DNA from: Acidimicrobiales bacterium
GTDB lineage: Bacteria; Actinomycetota; Acidimicrobiia; Acidimicrobiales; Poriferisodalaceae
Assembly: GCA_030749275.1 (NCBI GenBank)
Contig: JASMKJ010000528.1
Location: forward strand, 1-11,809
DNA length: 11,809 nucleotides
Reading direction: 5' to 3'
A program made the translations under genes and the position numbers. How positions within the stretch are numbered: the first letter of the stretch is position 1; each line of letters starts with the position of its first letter. This document shows positions 1-7,829 of this stretch, in pieces. Under the pieces are notes generated by a model that was not told where the DNA came from, ran no database searches, and was given only the letters and a program-made list of their open reading frames with translations.

Positions 1-759
1 ACGGGTGCCATCCAATGGATCGTCGACCAGCATGACGCCAGAAGAGTGGCCCGGATCGATCCAGAAGAATTTTTTGATTTTCAAGAAAATCGTCCGCATG
101 TAGAAATCGCCGCGGACGGTGAACGCAAGATCAAGTGGCCGTCGCTGGATGCCCACGTGATCGAAAACGAATTCCCCCACGACCTTGTTTTGCTGTCAGG
201 TCTTGAACCGCGCATGAGGTGGCGAACGTTCTGCGACTCGGTTGTTGAAATTGCCCGCGACACAAAGTGCGAAATGGTGGTCACCCTCGGAGCGATGGTT
301 GCCGGAATCCCACATTCGCGACCAGCCGCGGTAAAAGGCAGCGCGGCAAGTACTGAGCTTGCCAGGAGACTTGGTCTTGACCGCCCGAGCTACCAAGGTC
401 CAACTGGCATCATCGGAACCTTGCACGACGCGTTAGACAGCGCCGAACTCCCCGTCATCTCCTTGCGCGTCGGTGTACCTCACTACGTTGCGGGGCCCCC
501 CAACCCCAAAGGGACACGCGCCCTCCTAGCCGAATTCGAAAAAGTCACAGGTGTACCAACCGGCTACAGCGACTTGGATGCAAGTGTTCTTGAATGGGAG
601 CAACGAGTGAGTGACGCGGTCGAGCAAGACTCTGAAATCGTTGGCTACGTGCGTCAATTGGAGGAAGAGGCAGATCGGGCTGAAGCTTCAGACCTTCCAT
701 CAGGAGACGACCTGGCTGCTGAATTTCAAAAATTTCTGCGTGAGCAACGAGACGACTGA
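1..759 (+). CDS. PAC2-family protein, 5' end outside the window
   Basis: The reading frame is open from base 1 and the translation before the GTG at 46 (TGAIQWIVDQHDARRVA) continues smoothly into IDPEEFFDFQENRPHV, a run typical of actinobacterial PAC2 proteins. The gene therefore starts upstream of the window and the GTG at 46 is internal. 252 codons are visible. PAC2 proteins share a fold with the archaeal/eukaryotic proteasome assembly chaperone 2. In actinobacteria they are common and their exact role is unsettled. Visible family features are the hydrophobic strand DLVLLSGLEP, the VVTLGAMVAGIPHSRP segment and the GPTGIIGTLHDAL segment. The C-terminal 60 residues are acidic and probably helical. 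The stop lies 9 bp from the stop of the convergent aroC, with no terminator hairpin between them. Family assignment is firm; function is inferred only at family level. Confidence 0.85.
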   Translation, partial: TGAIQWIVDQHDARRVARIDPEEFFDFQENRPHVEIAADGERKIKWPSLDAHVIENEFPHDLVLLSGLEPRMRWRTFCDSVVEIARDTKCEMVVTLGAMVAGIPHSRPAAVKGSAASTELARRLGLDRPSYQGPTGIIGTLHDALDSAELPVISLRVGVPHYVAGPPNPKGTRALLAEFEKVTGVPTGYSDLDASVLEWEQRVSDAVEQDSEIVGYVRQLEEEADRAEASDLPSGDDLAAEFQKFLREQRDD

Positions 760-768
760 CTGGGCACC

Positions 769-1857
769 TCAAATAACGGTGTTGGCCTGTTGACGCAAAA
801 ATTGGTCGGCCAAAACCAGACACACCATTGCTTCCACCATCGGAACCGCTCGGGGAAGAACACACGGATCATGCCTTCCCTTTGCGTCCAAGGTCGTGGC
901 CTCGTTGTCCTGCGTAACTGTTTGTTGTGGCGACGCAATCGTCGCCGTGGGCTTGAACGCGACTCTCAGCAACAAATCTTCACCGTTGCTGATGCCACCC
1001 TGTACGCCACCGCTGTTGTTCGTTGAGGTCGCCGGGCGGCCGTCTGCCCCCGGGACAAAAGGATCGTTGTGTTCGCGACCAGTCAACAGGGTTCCCCCGA
1101 AACCACTTCCTATCTCAATGCCTTTCGCCGCGGGAAGAGACATCAGCGCTTTCGCCAGTTCAGCATCAAGTTTGTCGAAAACAGGTTCACCGAGTCCGGC
1201 AGTCATATTCCGAGCAACGCAACTAACGACTCCTCCAAGCGAGTTGCCGTCTTTGCGCGCACTATCTATCGCTGCGGTCATTAACTCAGCCGCGTTTGGG
1301 TCGGGACACCGAGTCGGATCACCCTCAACTTGTTGGCGAGTCACGGTCTGGCTATCGACGTCCGCGTCAATTCCGTGCACTGAACTCACCCAGCCGATTA
1401 CCTCGATGCCAGCAACCTGCCCGATGAGCTTTCGAGCGACCGCGCCGCCCGCTACTCGCCCAATAGTTTCGCGAGCTGAGGCTCTGCCCCCGCCCTGCCA
1501 GTTCCTTATCCCGTATTTGGCTTCAGTGGTCCAGTCCGCATGGCTTGGCCTGTAGATACTTTTCATATCTTCGTAGGCGCCTGAACGCGCATCTTCGTTT
1601 CTCACCAACATTCCAATTGGCGAACCAAGAGTCCGACCCTCGAAAACCCCGCTGAAAATCTCCACCCGGTCATCTTCTTGGCGCTGGGTCACCAGTCGGC
1701 TTTGCCCCGGACGACGGCGATCAAGTTCGATCTGAATGTCGTCGTCGGTAAGTTCCAAACGGGGTGGACAACCATCAACAACAACTCCGACGCCCCCACC
1801 ATGGGATTCGCCGAAAGTAGTAATGCGGAATTGCTCTCCAAAGGTGTTCCCGGCCAT
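769..1857 (-). CDS. aroC: Chorismate synthase
   Basis: Converts 5-enolpyruvylshikimate-3-phosphate to chorismate with reduced FMN, the last step of the cytoplasmic shikimate pathway to aromatic amino acids and folate. With the ATG at 1857 the protein has 362 residues, normal for the family. The three family signatures are present: [17 protein letters not shown] (15-31), [17 protein letters not shown] (122-138) and [11 protein letters not shown] (327-337). The catalytic histidines align as H19 and H106 (RPSHAD). The frame extends 10 codons upstream to a TTG at 1887. The ATG is preferred because homologues begin M-x-G-N-T-F-G and because a TACTCT -10 box ends 7 nt before it, implying a leaderless mRNA that excludes the TTG. 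The gene is divergent from the TSUP gene and convergent with the PAC2 gene. Confidence 0.97.
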   Translation of the reverse strand: MAGNTFGEQFRITTFGESHGGGVGVVVDGCPPRLELTDDDIQIELDRRRPGQSRLVTQRQEDDRVEIFSGVFEGRTLGSPIGMLVRNEDARSGAYEDMKSIYRPSHADWTTEAKYGIRNWQGGGRASARETIGRVAGGAVARKLIGQVAGIEVIGWVSSVHGIDADVDSQTVTRQQVEGDPTRCPDPNAAELMTAAIDSARKDGNSLGGVVSCVARNMTAGLGEPVFDKLDAELAKALMSLPAAKGIEIGSGFGGTLLTGREHNDPFVPGADGRPATSTNNSGGVQGGISNGEDLLLRVAFKPTATIASPQQTVTQDNEATTLDAKGRHDPCVLPRAVPMVEAMVCLVLADQFLRQQANTVI

Positions 1858-1864
1858 AGCACCG

Positions 1865-1870
1865 AGAGTA
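1865..1870 (-). promoter_or_regulatory. Putative -10 box of aroC (leaderless)
   Basis: TACTCT on the minus strand, followed by 7 nt and then the ATG of aroC. It fits the actinobacterial TAnnnT -10 pattern, with transcription expected to begin at or next to the A of ATG. No clear -35 box is seen. It supports 1857 as the aroC start. Confidence 0.5.
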
Positions 1871-1937
1871 GAGGTCGCGAGGCCCAACTCACGAAGAGAT
1901 TCTCCAACTAGGACTATTTCCTCGGTAAATAACGGTA

Positions 1938-2687
1938 ATGATTGCAGGAATGGAACTCATCGACGCGACGTTGGTTGTGGGCGCTGGGCTGGTCGCTGGC
2001 ACAGTCAACGCGATGGCAGGGGGAGGCTCGCTGCTAACGGTGGGCCTCCTCAACGTGTTCGTCGGATTACCAGGGTTGGTGGCCAACGGTACAAACCGCG
2101 TGGGTGTTCTCGTCCAGAACGCTTCGTCTGTTGCCAGCTACCGCAAAGAAGGCGTCGGAGGCTTCAAAAGAGCAATCCCTGTGATTGTCCCCGTGATCGC
2201 GGGTTCGTTACTGGGTTCGTTGCTCGTTTCAAGCGTTTCGGATGCGACATTTGAACGAATCTTCGGCATTCTCATGGTGCCGTTGTTGTTCTTGAGTCTT
2301 CGCTCACCGCGAATGACTGGCTCCCAGATCAACTGGCACCCCGCAACAACAACCCTGGTTTTCTTCGTCATCGGACTTTACGGAGGAGCTTTCCAAGCTG
2401 GTGTTGGGCTACTAATCGTTGTGGCCTTATCAAGATCCGGACTGGATTTGGTGAATGCGAATGCGGTCAAAGTGGTCGTGATCTTGATACTCACAACCAT
2501 TGCAGTACCTGTCTTTGTGGTACGCGGACAGGTCGATTGGGGTTTCGCACTGGTCCTAGCTATCGGATTTGCGTTGGGTGGATGGATAGGGGCGCGTATA
2601 GCTGTTCGTGGTGGTGATCAAATCATCAAACCCGTGCTGATCGCTGCCGTTGTGGCTCTTGCCGGCCGAATGATCGGACTTTACTGA
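1938..2687 (+). CDS. TSUP (TauE/SafE) family membrane transporter
   Basis: A 249-residue polytopic membrane protein of the TauE/SafE family, whose characterised members export sulfite, sulfoacetate or related organosulfur anions. The N-terminal half carries the family pattern [16 protein letters not shown] followed by [19 protein letters not shown]. The C-terminal half repeats a similar glycine-rich helix, [16 protein letters not shown]. About seven or eight hydrophobic segments are visible, roughly at 8-30, 32-55, 80-100, 108-125, 136-165, 170-190, 196-218 and 228-247. The start is ATG 1938; ATG 1950 in the same frame is possible. Neither has a Shine-Dalgarno sequence, and an A/T-rich GTAAAT lies 7 nt upstream of 1938, so the message may be leaderless. 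The next gene, 25 bp downstream, is a PLP-dependent C-S lyase-like enzyme, compatible with but not proving a sulfur substrate. The substrate cannot be read from the sequence. Confidence 0.88.
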   Translation: MIAGMELIDATLVVGAGLVAGTVNAMAGGGSLLTVGLLNVFVGLPGLVANGTNRVGVLVQNASSVASYRKEGVGGFKRAIPVIVPVIAGSLLGSLLVSSVSDATFERIFGILMVPLLFLSLRSPRMTGSQINWHPATTTLVFFVIGLYGGAFQAGVGLLIVVALSRSGLDLVNANAVKVVVILILTTIAVPVFVVRGQVDWGFALVLAIGFALGGWIGARIAVRGGDQIIKPVLIAAVVALAGRMIGLY

Positions 2688-2700
2688 TCCCCCGCCCTAG

Positions 2701-2706
2701 TAGCCT
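2701..2706 (+). promoter_or_regulatory. Putative -10 box of the malY-like gene (leaderless)
   Basis: TAGCCT followed by 6 nt and then the GTG start at 2713. There is no ribosome binding site in the 25-bp spacer after the TSUP stop. The position predicts a transcript starting at the GTG, so this gene may be transcribed independently of the TSUP gene. Confidence 0.45.
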
Positions 2707-2712
2707 GCGTTC

Positions 2713-3861
2713 GTGATCTTCGACTTAGACCTAGACCGCGTGCGGAATCGACCGGGTATCAAATGGGAACGTCACGGCAACGATGTGCTTTCCGCTTGGG
2801 TCGCGGACATGGATGTTGAAGTCCCTGACTTCATAACGAATGCGGTGATAGAGAGAATCAAAGCAGGCGGTCTTGGGTACGGCTTTTACGATGAACCGAT
2901 CCCGGTCTTGGAGGCGTTTCAAACCCGAATGTCAAACGCATTCAACTGGGACGTTGAAACTTCGGATGTTCTTCGAGTCCACGATGTGATCCAGGGCCTT
3001 GAGTGGGTTCTCCAAACGCTGACACCCTCGGACTCAAGCATTGTTGTTCAAACTCCCGTCTACCCACCCTTTTTTTCCAGCGTCGAGGGAACCGGAAGAA
3101 ACTGGTTGGCCAACCCGTTGCTTGAAACCGACGACGGCTGGGCACTCGATTTCAACCATCTCGAAGAAGTAGCGGCACGCAACGACGTTTCCGCGCTCTT
3201 GCTGTGTCATCCTCACAACCCGTGCGGGTTCGTCATGGACGACGCAGACTTAGCACAGATCGTCGATATTGCCGACCGCAACGACCTGGTGGTGATCTCC
3301 GATGAAATTCACTGTGACCTGGTGTATTCACCAAACAAGCATGTTCCCACAGCGTCAATCAGCGATCTCGCCTCCGAACGGACGGTGACCATCACTGCCG
3401 CCACCAAAACCTTCAATATGGCTGGCCTGCGAATGGCCTTCGTCCACACCTCCTCGGAGAGGTACTCACCGCCCCTAAAGGAAATTTCTACCCGCATGAT
3501 CGGGGGCATCAACGGTCTCGGTCAAATAGCCACGGTTGCAGGTTGGGAACACGGCGAGGAGTGGATATCCGAACTGGTGAAAGGACTTGACCACAACCGA
3601 CATCTGTTGTCCACCCTGTTGAACGAACATCTTCCACAGGTGCGTTACCGACCTCCGGAGGCGACGTACCTTTCCTGGCTCGATTGTCGCGACTTGAACC
3701 TTGGCGATGACCCGGCAGAGATTTTCTTGTCTCGAGGCAAAGTAGCCCTCAACTCCGGTCTCGCCTTCGGATCTGAGGGCGCAGGGTTCGTCCGATTGAA
3801 CTTCGCGACCTCACCGGAGATGCTCGCCATGCTCGTTGAACGAATGGCGTCGTCGGTCTAA
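2713..3861 (+). CDS. MalY/PatB-type PLP-dependent C-S lyase / aminotransferase
   Basis: A 382-residue fold-type I PLP enzyme of the MalY/PatB subgroup, characterised members of which cleave C-S bonds such as that of cystathionine to release a thiol, pyruvate and ammonia. The diagnostic N-terminal segment is present (FDLDLDRVRNRPGIKW, then WVADMDVEVPDF at 29-40, then GLGYGFYD). PLP-site residues visible are Y117 (TPVYPPF), N169 (HPHNPCGF), D197 (SDEIH), the Schiff-base lysine K232 (TAATKTFNMAGLR) and the substrate carboxylate-binding R361 (RLNFA). Length is normal. The start is GTG 2713, chosen because it is the first in-frame start after the TSUP stop and has a -10 box 6 nt upstream. The gene overlaps the convergent SURF1 gene by 4 bp at the stops. 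A general aminotransferase role is possible; the family alone does not fix the substrate. Confidence 0.92.
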   Translation: MIFDLDLDRVRNRPGIKWERHGNDVLSAWVADMDVEVPDFITNAVIERIKAGGLGYGFYDEPIPVLEAFQTRMSNAFNWDVETSDVLRVHDVIQGLEWVLQTLTPSDSSIVVQTPVYPPFFSSVEGTGRNWLANPLLETDDGWALDFNHLEEVAARNDVSALLLCHPHNPCGFVMDDADLAQIVDIADRNDLVVISDEIHCDLVYSPNKHVPTASISDLASERTVTITAATKTFNMAGLRMAFVHTSSERYSPPLKEISTRMIGGINGLGQIATVAGWEHGEEWISELVKGLDHNRHLLSTLLNEHLPQVRYRPPEATYLSWLDCRDLNLGDDPAEIFLSRGKVALNSGLAFGSEGAGFVRLNFATSPEMLAMLVERMASSV

Positions 3862-4598
3862 GCCGAGTCTCGTAAATCCTCAAGATTTCCTTTATGCGCC
3901 TGGCGACGCAGCACTAAGGGGTAGCCGACGGCTCCGACGGCAAAAAACAGGAACCATTGGACCGCATAAGCCAAATGAGGACCAAGGTCAGTTGGGGGTC
4001 GGTCAACTGCAATAGCATCAGCCACTGGAGGGTTGCTGGAAATCAACTCGACATACACCGGTGCCAGGGAAAGAGAGACCTGTTGGTCCACCCTGGCCAC
4101 GTCCGTTCGAGCAAGAGTGGCAATTACCCCGTCGGGGCGATCGCGAGCTCCCATTGCGCCTCTGGATTGACTCAGACGTACGCGCCCCGTTACCGAAACC
4201 TCCCCAGCTGGGGGAACAAAATCTTCAACGGTGCATGAGGCTTCATGAAGCCAGCCTGCTACTACCAGCACTCCCCGGGACTCGCTGATCGCGAGGGGAA
4301 CCGCCAAATGACATCCCGCTACGTCTTGATGACTTCTGTTACGTATCAGCACGACATCATCGGAGGACCAGACGCCGTTCAGCTTCGCAATCCGAAATTC
4401 GATGACGTCATCAGGTTCGAAAAGATCTTTGTCCCTGAGCATCGCGGCATTTTCGCGGTCCACTACAGCATCGTTGCGGTCAATCCGGTTTTGGTGTCGC
4501 CCCAATTGCCACACCCCGGCGAACACAAAAGCGATCAACAGGATTAACGCCAAGATGTGAGCAACTATCCATTTGGGCTCACGAACAAAGCTGTACAT
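3858..4598 (-). CDS. SURF1-family cytochrome c oxidase assembly protein
   Basis: SURF1 proteins are membrane-anchored factors that help assemble haem-copper cytochrome c oxidase. With the ATG at 4598 the protein has 246 residues and the family topology: an N-terminal membrane helix (about 11-29) running into WQLGRHQNR (30-38), an extracytoplasmic beta-rich domain, and a second helix after GPHLAYAVQW (206-215), ending in a short basic cytoplasmic tail. The open frame runs 51 codons further upstream to 4751, but that part would overlap the divergent lipoprotein gene and resembles no SURF1 N-terminus. The ATG is supported by the natural start MYSFVREPKW and by a TAGCGT -10 box 7 nt before it. 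GTG 4607, three codons upstream, is the only close alternative. No cytochrome oxidase subunit gene lies in the window. Confidence 0.88.
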   Translation of the reverse strand: MYSFVREPKWIVAHILALILLIAFVFAGVWQLGRHQNRIDRNDAVVDRENAAMLRDKDLFEPDDVIEFRIAKLNGVWSSDDVVLIRNRSHQDVAGCHLAVPLAISESRGVLVVAGWLHEASCTVEDFVPPAGEVSVTGRVRLSQSRGAMGARDRPDGVIATLARTDVARVDQQVSLSLAPVYVELISSNPPVADAIAVDRPPTDLGPHLAYAVQWFLFFAVGAVGYPLVLRRQAHKGNLEDLRDSA

Positions 4599-4605
4599 CG
4601 GGTGC

Positions 4606-4611
4606 ACGCTA
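4606..4611 (-). promoter_or_regulatory. Putative -10 box of SURF1 (leaderless)
   Basis: TAGCGT on the minus strand, then 7 nt, then the ATG at 4598. It lies within the 37-bp spacer shared with the divergent CapA-like gene. No -35 box is recognisable. Confidence 0.45.
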
Positions 4612-4621
4612 GTCGGCCCCG

Positions 4622-4627
4622 TAGACT
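4622..4627 (+). promoter_or_regulatory. Putative -10 box of the CapA-like gene (leaderless)
   Basis: TAGACT ends 8 nt before the GTG at 4636 and no Shine-Dalgarno sequence is present (the intervening bases are GACCGGCC). Its companion SURF1 -10 box is only 10 bp away on the other strand, so the two polymerases would compete for the same site. Confidence 0.45.
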
Positions 4628-4635
4628 GACCGGCC

Positions 4636-5862
4636 GTGTACCGCCGTTGCAACTTCCTGGTTCTAGTTGTTCTCGCATTGGGGTTATCTACGGGCTGCGC
4701 TGGACCTGCAGCCGAAAAAGCGATCTTTGTGCAACGTGAGAGCACTACCACTGATGGTGCCGGAGACGCCCAGCAAACGAATCTTTCTTCAACGACATCG
4801 GCTCCAACACTTGATCAAAAGTCAGACGTGTTGATGGTGACCACCACTATTGAAACTCCGACCGCCAACGCCACGACTACGACCCTTGAGAGGCGACCCT
4901 GGACTCTTCTTGCAGGCGGTGACGTCCTTCTCGACTTGACCGAACCAGAAGGCATTGATCCCTTCACGAACGTCCAGCCACGCCTTTCCTCCGCAGACGT
5001 CGCGATTGTCAATCTCGAAATGGCGATCACCGAACGGGGTGAGCCCTATGACAAGGAGTTTGTCTTCCGAGCACCAAGGTCCGCTGCGTTGACTCTTGCC
5101 GCTGCGGGTGTGGACGTCGTTTCGTTAGCGAACAATCATGTTCTCGACTTCGGACCAGAAGGTCTGGAAGACACAATTTCGGTTCTCGATGAAGTTGGCA
5201 TACTGAGACCCGGAGCAGGATCGAACAACGCTGAGGCATACGCCCCTCGGGTCCTCACTTTGGACAACCAAATTCGAGTCGCGTTTGTGTCTGCATCTGC
5301 GGTCATCCCGGGAGGTTTCGCCGCTGGCGCTGAACGACCTGGTGTCGCTGACGCAAAATGGGCGATACCTAGAGTGCTTGCCGCGGTACGAGCGGCGGCT
5401 GCTGGCAATGACGTCGTGGTCGTGAGTGTTCATTGGGGTGCTGAGCGAGAGACCTGTCCATCAGAAGAACAACGAGACCTTGCTCGTCAATTGATCGAAG
5501 CCGGTGCAAACATAATTCTTGGTCACCACCCGCACGTCCTGCAGCCCATCGAAACTTTCGACCGAACGGTCATCGCCTATTCCCTAGGCAATTTTGCATG
5601 GCATCCGCGTTACGGAATCACAGGTGACACCGGCGTTTTGGAAGTCTTCTTCAATGGATCGACAGTGGAGGGTTACCTCTTTCACCCCCACGTATTGGAT
5701 TATGTCGGAGGAGCGACGCCGATCTCTAGCGGTGACCGTCACGATCGAATTGTCGACATCGTTGAAGGAAGATGCGAGGAGCACGATCCTACGCCCCCCA
5801 CCACCACCGAAGTCATCAGCGATGAGGACCTAGATGAAACAACATCGACGACTCAGAGATGA
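4636..5862 (+). CDS. CapA-family metallophosphatase-fold lipoprotein
   Basis: A 408-residue protein of the CapA family (PGA_cap, calcineurin-like fold), named after the poly-gamma-glutamate capsule protein of Bacillus; most homologues outside capsule operons have no proven role. Residues 1-20 form a lipoprotein signal peptide (basic YRR, hydrophobic core, lipobox LSTGC), with lipidation expected at C21. Residues 33-85 are a Thr/Ser-rich linker typical of exported actinobacterial proteins. The catalytic-fold domain (about 88-365) carries GGDVLL (94-99), VNLE (125-128), NNH (166-168), SVHWG (264-268), GHHPHVLQ (296-303) and SLGNF (316-320), all expected metal-site motifs. The tail (385-408) is again Thr-rich and acidic. 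The start is GTG 4636, supported by the signal peptide and the -10 box. The 3' end overlaps the convergent S9 peptidase gene by 10 bp. No capsule synthesis genes are nearby. Confidence 0.9.
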   Translation: MYRRCNFLVLVVLALGLSTGCAGPAAEKAIFVQRESTTTDGAGDAQQTNLSSTTSAPTLDQKSDVLMVTTTIETPTANATTTTLERRPWTLLAGGDVLLDLTEPEGIDPFTNVQPRLSSADVAIVNLEMAITERGEPYDKEFVFRAPRSAALTLAAAGVDVVSLANNHVLDFGPEGLEDTISVLDEVGILRPGAGSNNAEAYAPRVLTLDNQIRVAFVSASAVIPGGFAAGAERPGVADAKWAIPRVLAAVRAAAAGNDVVVVSVHWGAERETCPSEEQRDLARQLIEAGANIILGHHPHVLQPIETFDRTVIAYSLGNFAWHPRYGITGDTGVLEVFFNGSTVEGYLFHPHVLDYVGGATPISSGDRHDRIVDIVEGRCEEHDPTPPTTTEVISDEDLDETTSTTQR

Positions 5863-7766
5863 ATTCCCGAGATCAGGACTGTCTCAATTGGATCGAACGG
5901 TTGAAAATTAAGAACCTGGCCCAAAAAGGAAAGTTCTGCGTCGAGTGCGCGGGCGATCGTCTCAGCTTTACGGAAGCCATGGCTTTCACCCTCAAAGAGA
6001 ACATAAGCATGCGGAATGGATGCTTCAGTGAGTGCGTTGACAAGTTGCTCAGCTTGAGATGGCGGAACAACCGGGTCGTCGGCGCCCTGAAGGACGATCA
6101 TCGGAGTTGACAGTCGATCGGTGTGGTTTATCGGTGACCGATCGTCGTAGATCTCTTTTTCCGAAGGCCATTCTCCCACCAGAGAGTCGAGATATCGGGC
6201 TTCGAACTTGTGTGTGTCTTGGGCGAGCGTTGCCAAGTCGGCCACCCCATAGCGTGAGATACCCGCCGCAAAAAGAGTGCTTTTTGTCAATGCGCACAGG
6301 GTTGTAAAACCACCCGCGGAGCCTCCTTTTATCACCAGCCTTTCTGGATCAGCGGCACCGGTATTCGCGAGGTACTGGGCCGCTCCTATGCAGTCTTCAG
6401 TGTCGGCTATACCCCATTGACCCTTGAGCTTGTTGCGGTAAGCGGTGCCGAAACCGGTGCTGCCTCGATAGTTGACGTCAACAACCGCGAATCCGCGATT
6501 GGTCCAGTACTGAATCACAGGGTCGAACGATGATCTCGCAGCGCCAGTTGGACCACCGTGACTGAGAACCAAAAGTGGAGGTAACCCTGAAGAAGAAAAG
6601 TAATTCGAATTCGTGGGAGCGAAATGGAAGCCGTACGTTGTGTCTGCTGAGGAGCCGGCAATTGTGATGGTTTCAGGAACTGAGATGTCTTCTGGGGTCA
6701 AGAGCGACGGATTCGAGTCGCTGAGTTGTTCACTTGAACCGTTGTTGTGCAACGCCTGAACTGTGCTTGTTGTCTCCCAACTCGCGGCAATAGTCACCGC
6801 TCTTCCATCATCAAGGACATCTAAGCCATTGAATTCCGTCAGGTTGCATTCGACTTCAATTAACTCTGAGCGCACTATTTGACCGATGTGCCCGACACCG
6901 TGGTCGACCCAAGTGCACCACAGGTCATTCCCGGCCCAGGTGTAGGTTCGCTGACCGAACACCCAAGCTGGAGTGCCGAACTCCAATTCGGCTTCACACA
7001 CTGGTGAAGAGATGCCCCGGGTGGTGTCAACACTATGGATGTTCCACCAGCCCGTGGCATCGCTGATGATGTGAAGTTGACCGTCGGGCGAAAATCTGGG
7101 TTGTTGTAACGCGGGACCCTCAAGTACCACTTGGTGGTCCGACCACCCAGATGAACTGCGTTTCGCGGTATGTAAACGCACATGGTCCCAAGGCATCGAC
7201 GGATGATCCCAAGACAAGTATGCGAGTCGACGACCGTCGGGCGAAATTGTGGGAGATGAATAGAAATCTGCTCCCGTGGCAATTTCGGTGACATCTCCCG
7301 TTGTGGCCACTGTCGCCAACAGATTTTGTGGCTGGTTGCCGTTTCGGTGGTGCAGCTCAAGAACCCAAATTGTGTCAGTGGAGTCTGGTACCTCGATTCC
7401 ATCGGCGAAGCGCAGTCCACGCGGAGTCGTTGGTTCAGGCGTTATCGGACAAAAGTCGTTGTTGAGAAGCCAAAGTCTTTGGTCGTCAAAAGACGACAAC
7501 CAAATTCCCTCGTTGGTTGGAAGCCAGCCCCCTCCGCCGTATTCGTGGACCGATGTGCGAATGTTGAGGTCTTCAGGACCGAGAGTGATACATCGGGTGC
7601 CGTCAAATTTCACTAATGCCGTTCTTCCAGCTTCTGCTGGGCGCCCCTCCAACCACATAACTTCGCCATTGAACACTCGGGCTTCGGAAAGTCGAGTAGC
7701 GCCGCTCGCGAGTTGACGAGAGGTGAGTTGAGATGACCAACTGCCGTACGGGCGATCTTCTTTCAC
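5853..7766 (-). CDS. S9-family serine peptidase (prolyl oligopeptidase-like)
   Basis: A 637-residue two-domain peptidase of the S9 family (acylaminoacyl/dipeptidyl peptidase type). The N-terminal part (about 10-370) is a beta-propeller, with strand repeats such as TISPDGRRLAYLSW and RFSPDG. The C-terminal alpha/beta-hydrolase domain has HGGPTG for the oxyanion hole (403-408), the nucleophile elbow GGSAGG with S483, the acid in QGADDPVVP (D563 or D564) and the histidine in GESHGF (H596). It has no signal peptide and so is probably cytoplasmic and active on short peptides. The frame also allows a GTG at 7799 (648 residues). GTG 7766 is preferred: GAGG lies 5 nt upstream, homologues begin only a few residues before YGSW, and a TAGCGT -10 box at 7803-7808 would start transcription near 7796, inside the longer version. 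The start choice is moderately sure. Confidence 0.92.
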   Translation of the reverse strand: MKEDRPYGSWSSQLTSRQLASGATRLSEARVFNGEVMWLEGRPAEAGRTALVKFDGTRCITLGPEDLNIRTSVHEYGGGGWLPTNEGIWLSSFDDQRLWLLNNDFCPITPEPTTPRGLRFADGIEVPDSTDTIWVLELHHRNGNQPQNLLATVATTGDVTEIATGADFYSSPTISPDGRRLAYLSWDHPSMPWDHVRLHTAKRSSSGWSDHQVVLEGPALQQPRFSPDGQLHIISDATGWWNIHSVDTTRGISSPVCEAELEFGTPAWVFGQRTYTWAGNDLWCTWVDHGVGHIGQIVRSELIEVECNLTEFNGLDVLDDGRAVTIAASWETTSTVQALHNNGSSEQLSDSNPSLLTPEDISVPETITIAGSSADTTYGFHFAPTNSNYFSSSGLPPLLVLSHGGPTGAARSSFDPVIQYWTNRGFAVVDVNYRGSTGFGTAYRNKLKGQWGIADTEDCIGAAQYLANTGAADPERLVIKGGSAGGFTTLCALTKSTLFAAGISRYGVADLATLAQDTHKFEARYLDSLVGEWPSEKEIYDDRSPINHTDRLSTPMIVLQGADDPVVPPSQAEQLVNALTEASIPHAYVLFEGESHGFRKAETIARALDAELSFLGQVLNFQPFDPIETVLISGIHL

Positions 7767-7790
7767 GTGGACCTCAAAATTAGACTGAAG

Positions 7791-7823
7791 TTGAACCACC
7801 TCACGCTAGCCCTTGGATAGGAT
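7791..7823 (+). promoter_or_regulatory. Putative promoter of the 6C-like sRNA
   Basis: TAGGAT at 7818-7823 lies in the 9-mer GATAGGATC, which recurs exactly in front of the tRNA-Ser(CGA) gene at 9577-9585. Transcription would begin near 7830. A TTGAAC lies at 7791-7796, 21 nt upstream, a wider gap than the usual 17. The element overlaps the promoter and 5' end of the divergent S9 peptidase gene. Confidence 0.35.
7803..7808 (-). promoter_or_regulatory. Putative -10 box of the S9 peptidase gene
   Basis: TAGCGT on the minus strand, the same hexamer as in front of SURF1. Transcription would begin near 7796, giving a leader of about 30 nt with a GAGG ribosome binding site before GTG 7766. Confidence 0.35.
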
Positions 7824-7829
7824 CCAGCA

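Noticed and set aside
46..759. A complete 237-residue gene starting at GTG 46
   Set aside because: The frame is open to base 1 and the upstream residues match the family, so the GTG is internal and the gene is truncated by the window edge.
896..1555. 219-residue open frame on the plus strand
   Set aside because: It lies antisense within aroC, whose three signatures are intact; its Ser/Pro/Ala-rich composition is the usual reflection of a coding strand.
4599..4751. 51-residue N-terminal extension of SURF1
   Set aside because: It overlaps the signal peptide region of the divergent lipoprotein gene, is basic and low in structure, and the -10 box at 4606-4611 would exclude it.
6875..7420. 181-residue open frame on the minus strand
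   Set aside because: Out-of-frame reading inside the S9 peptidase gene, with no family features.
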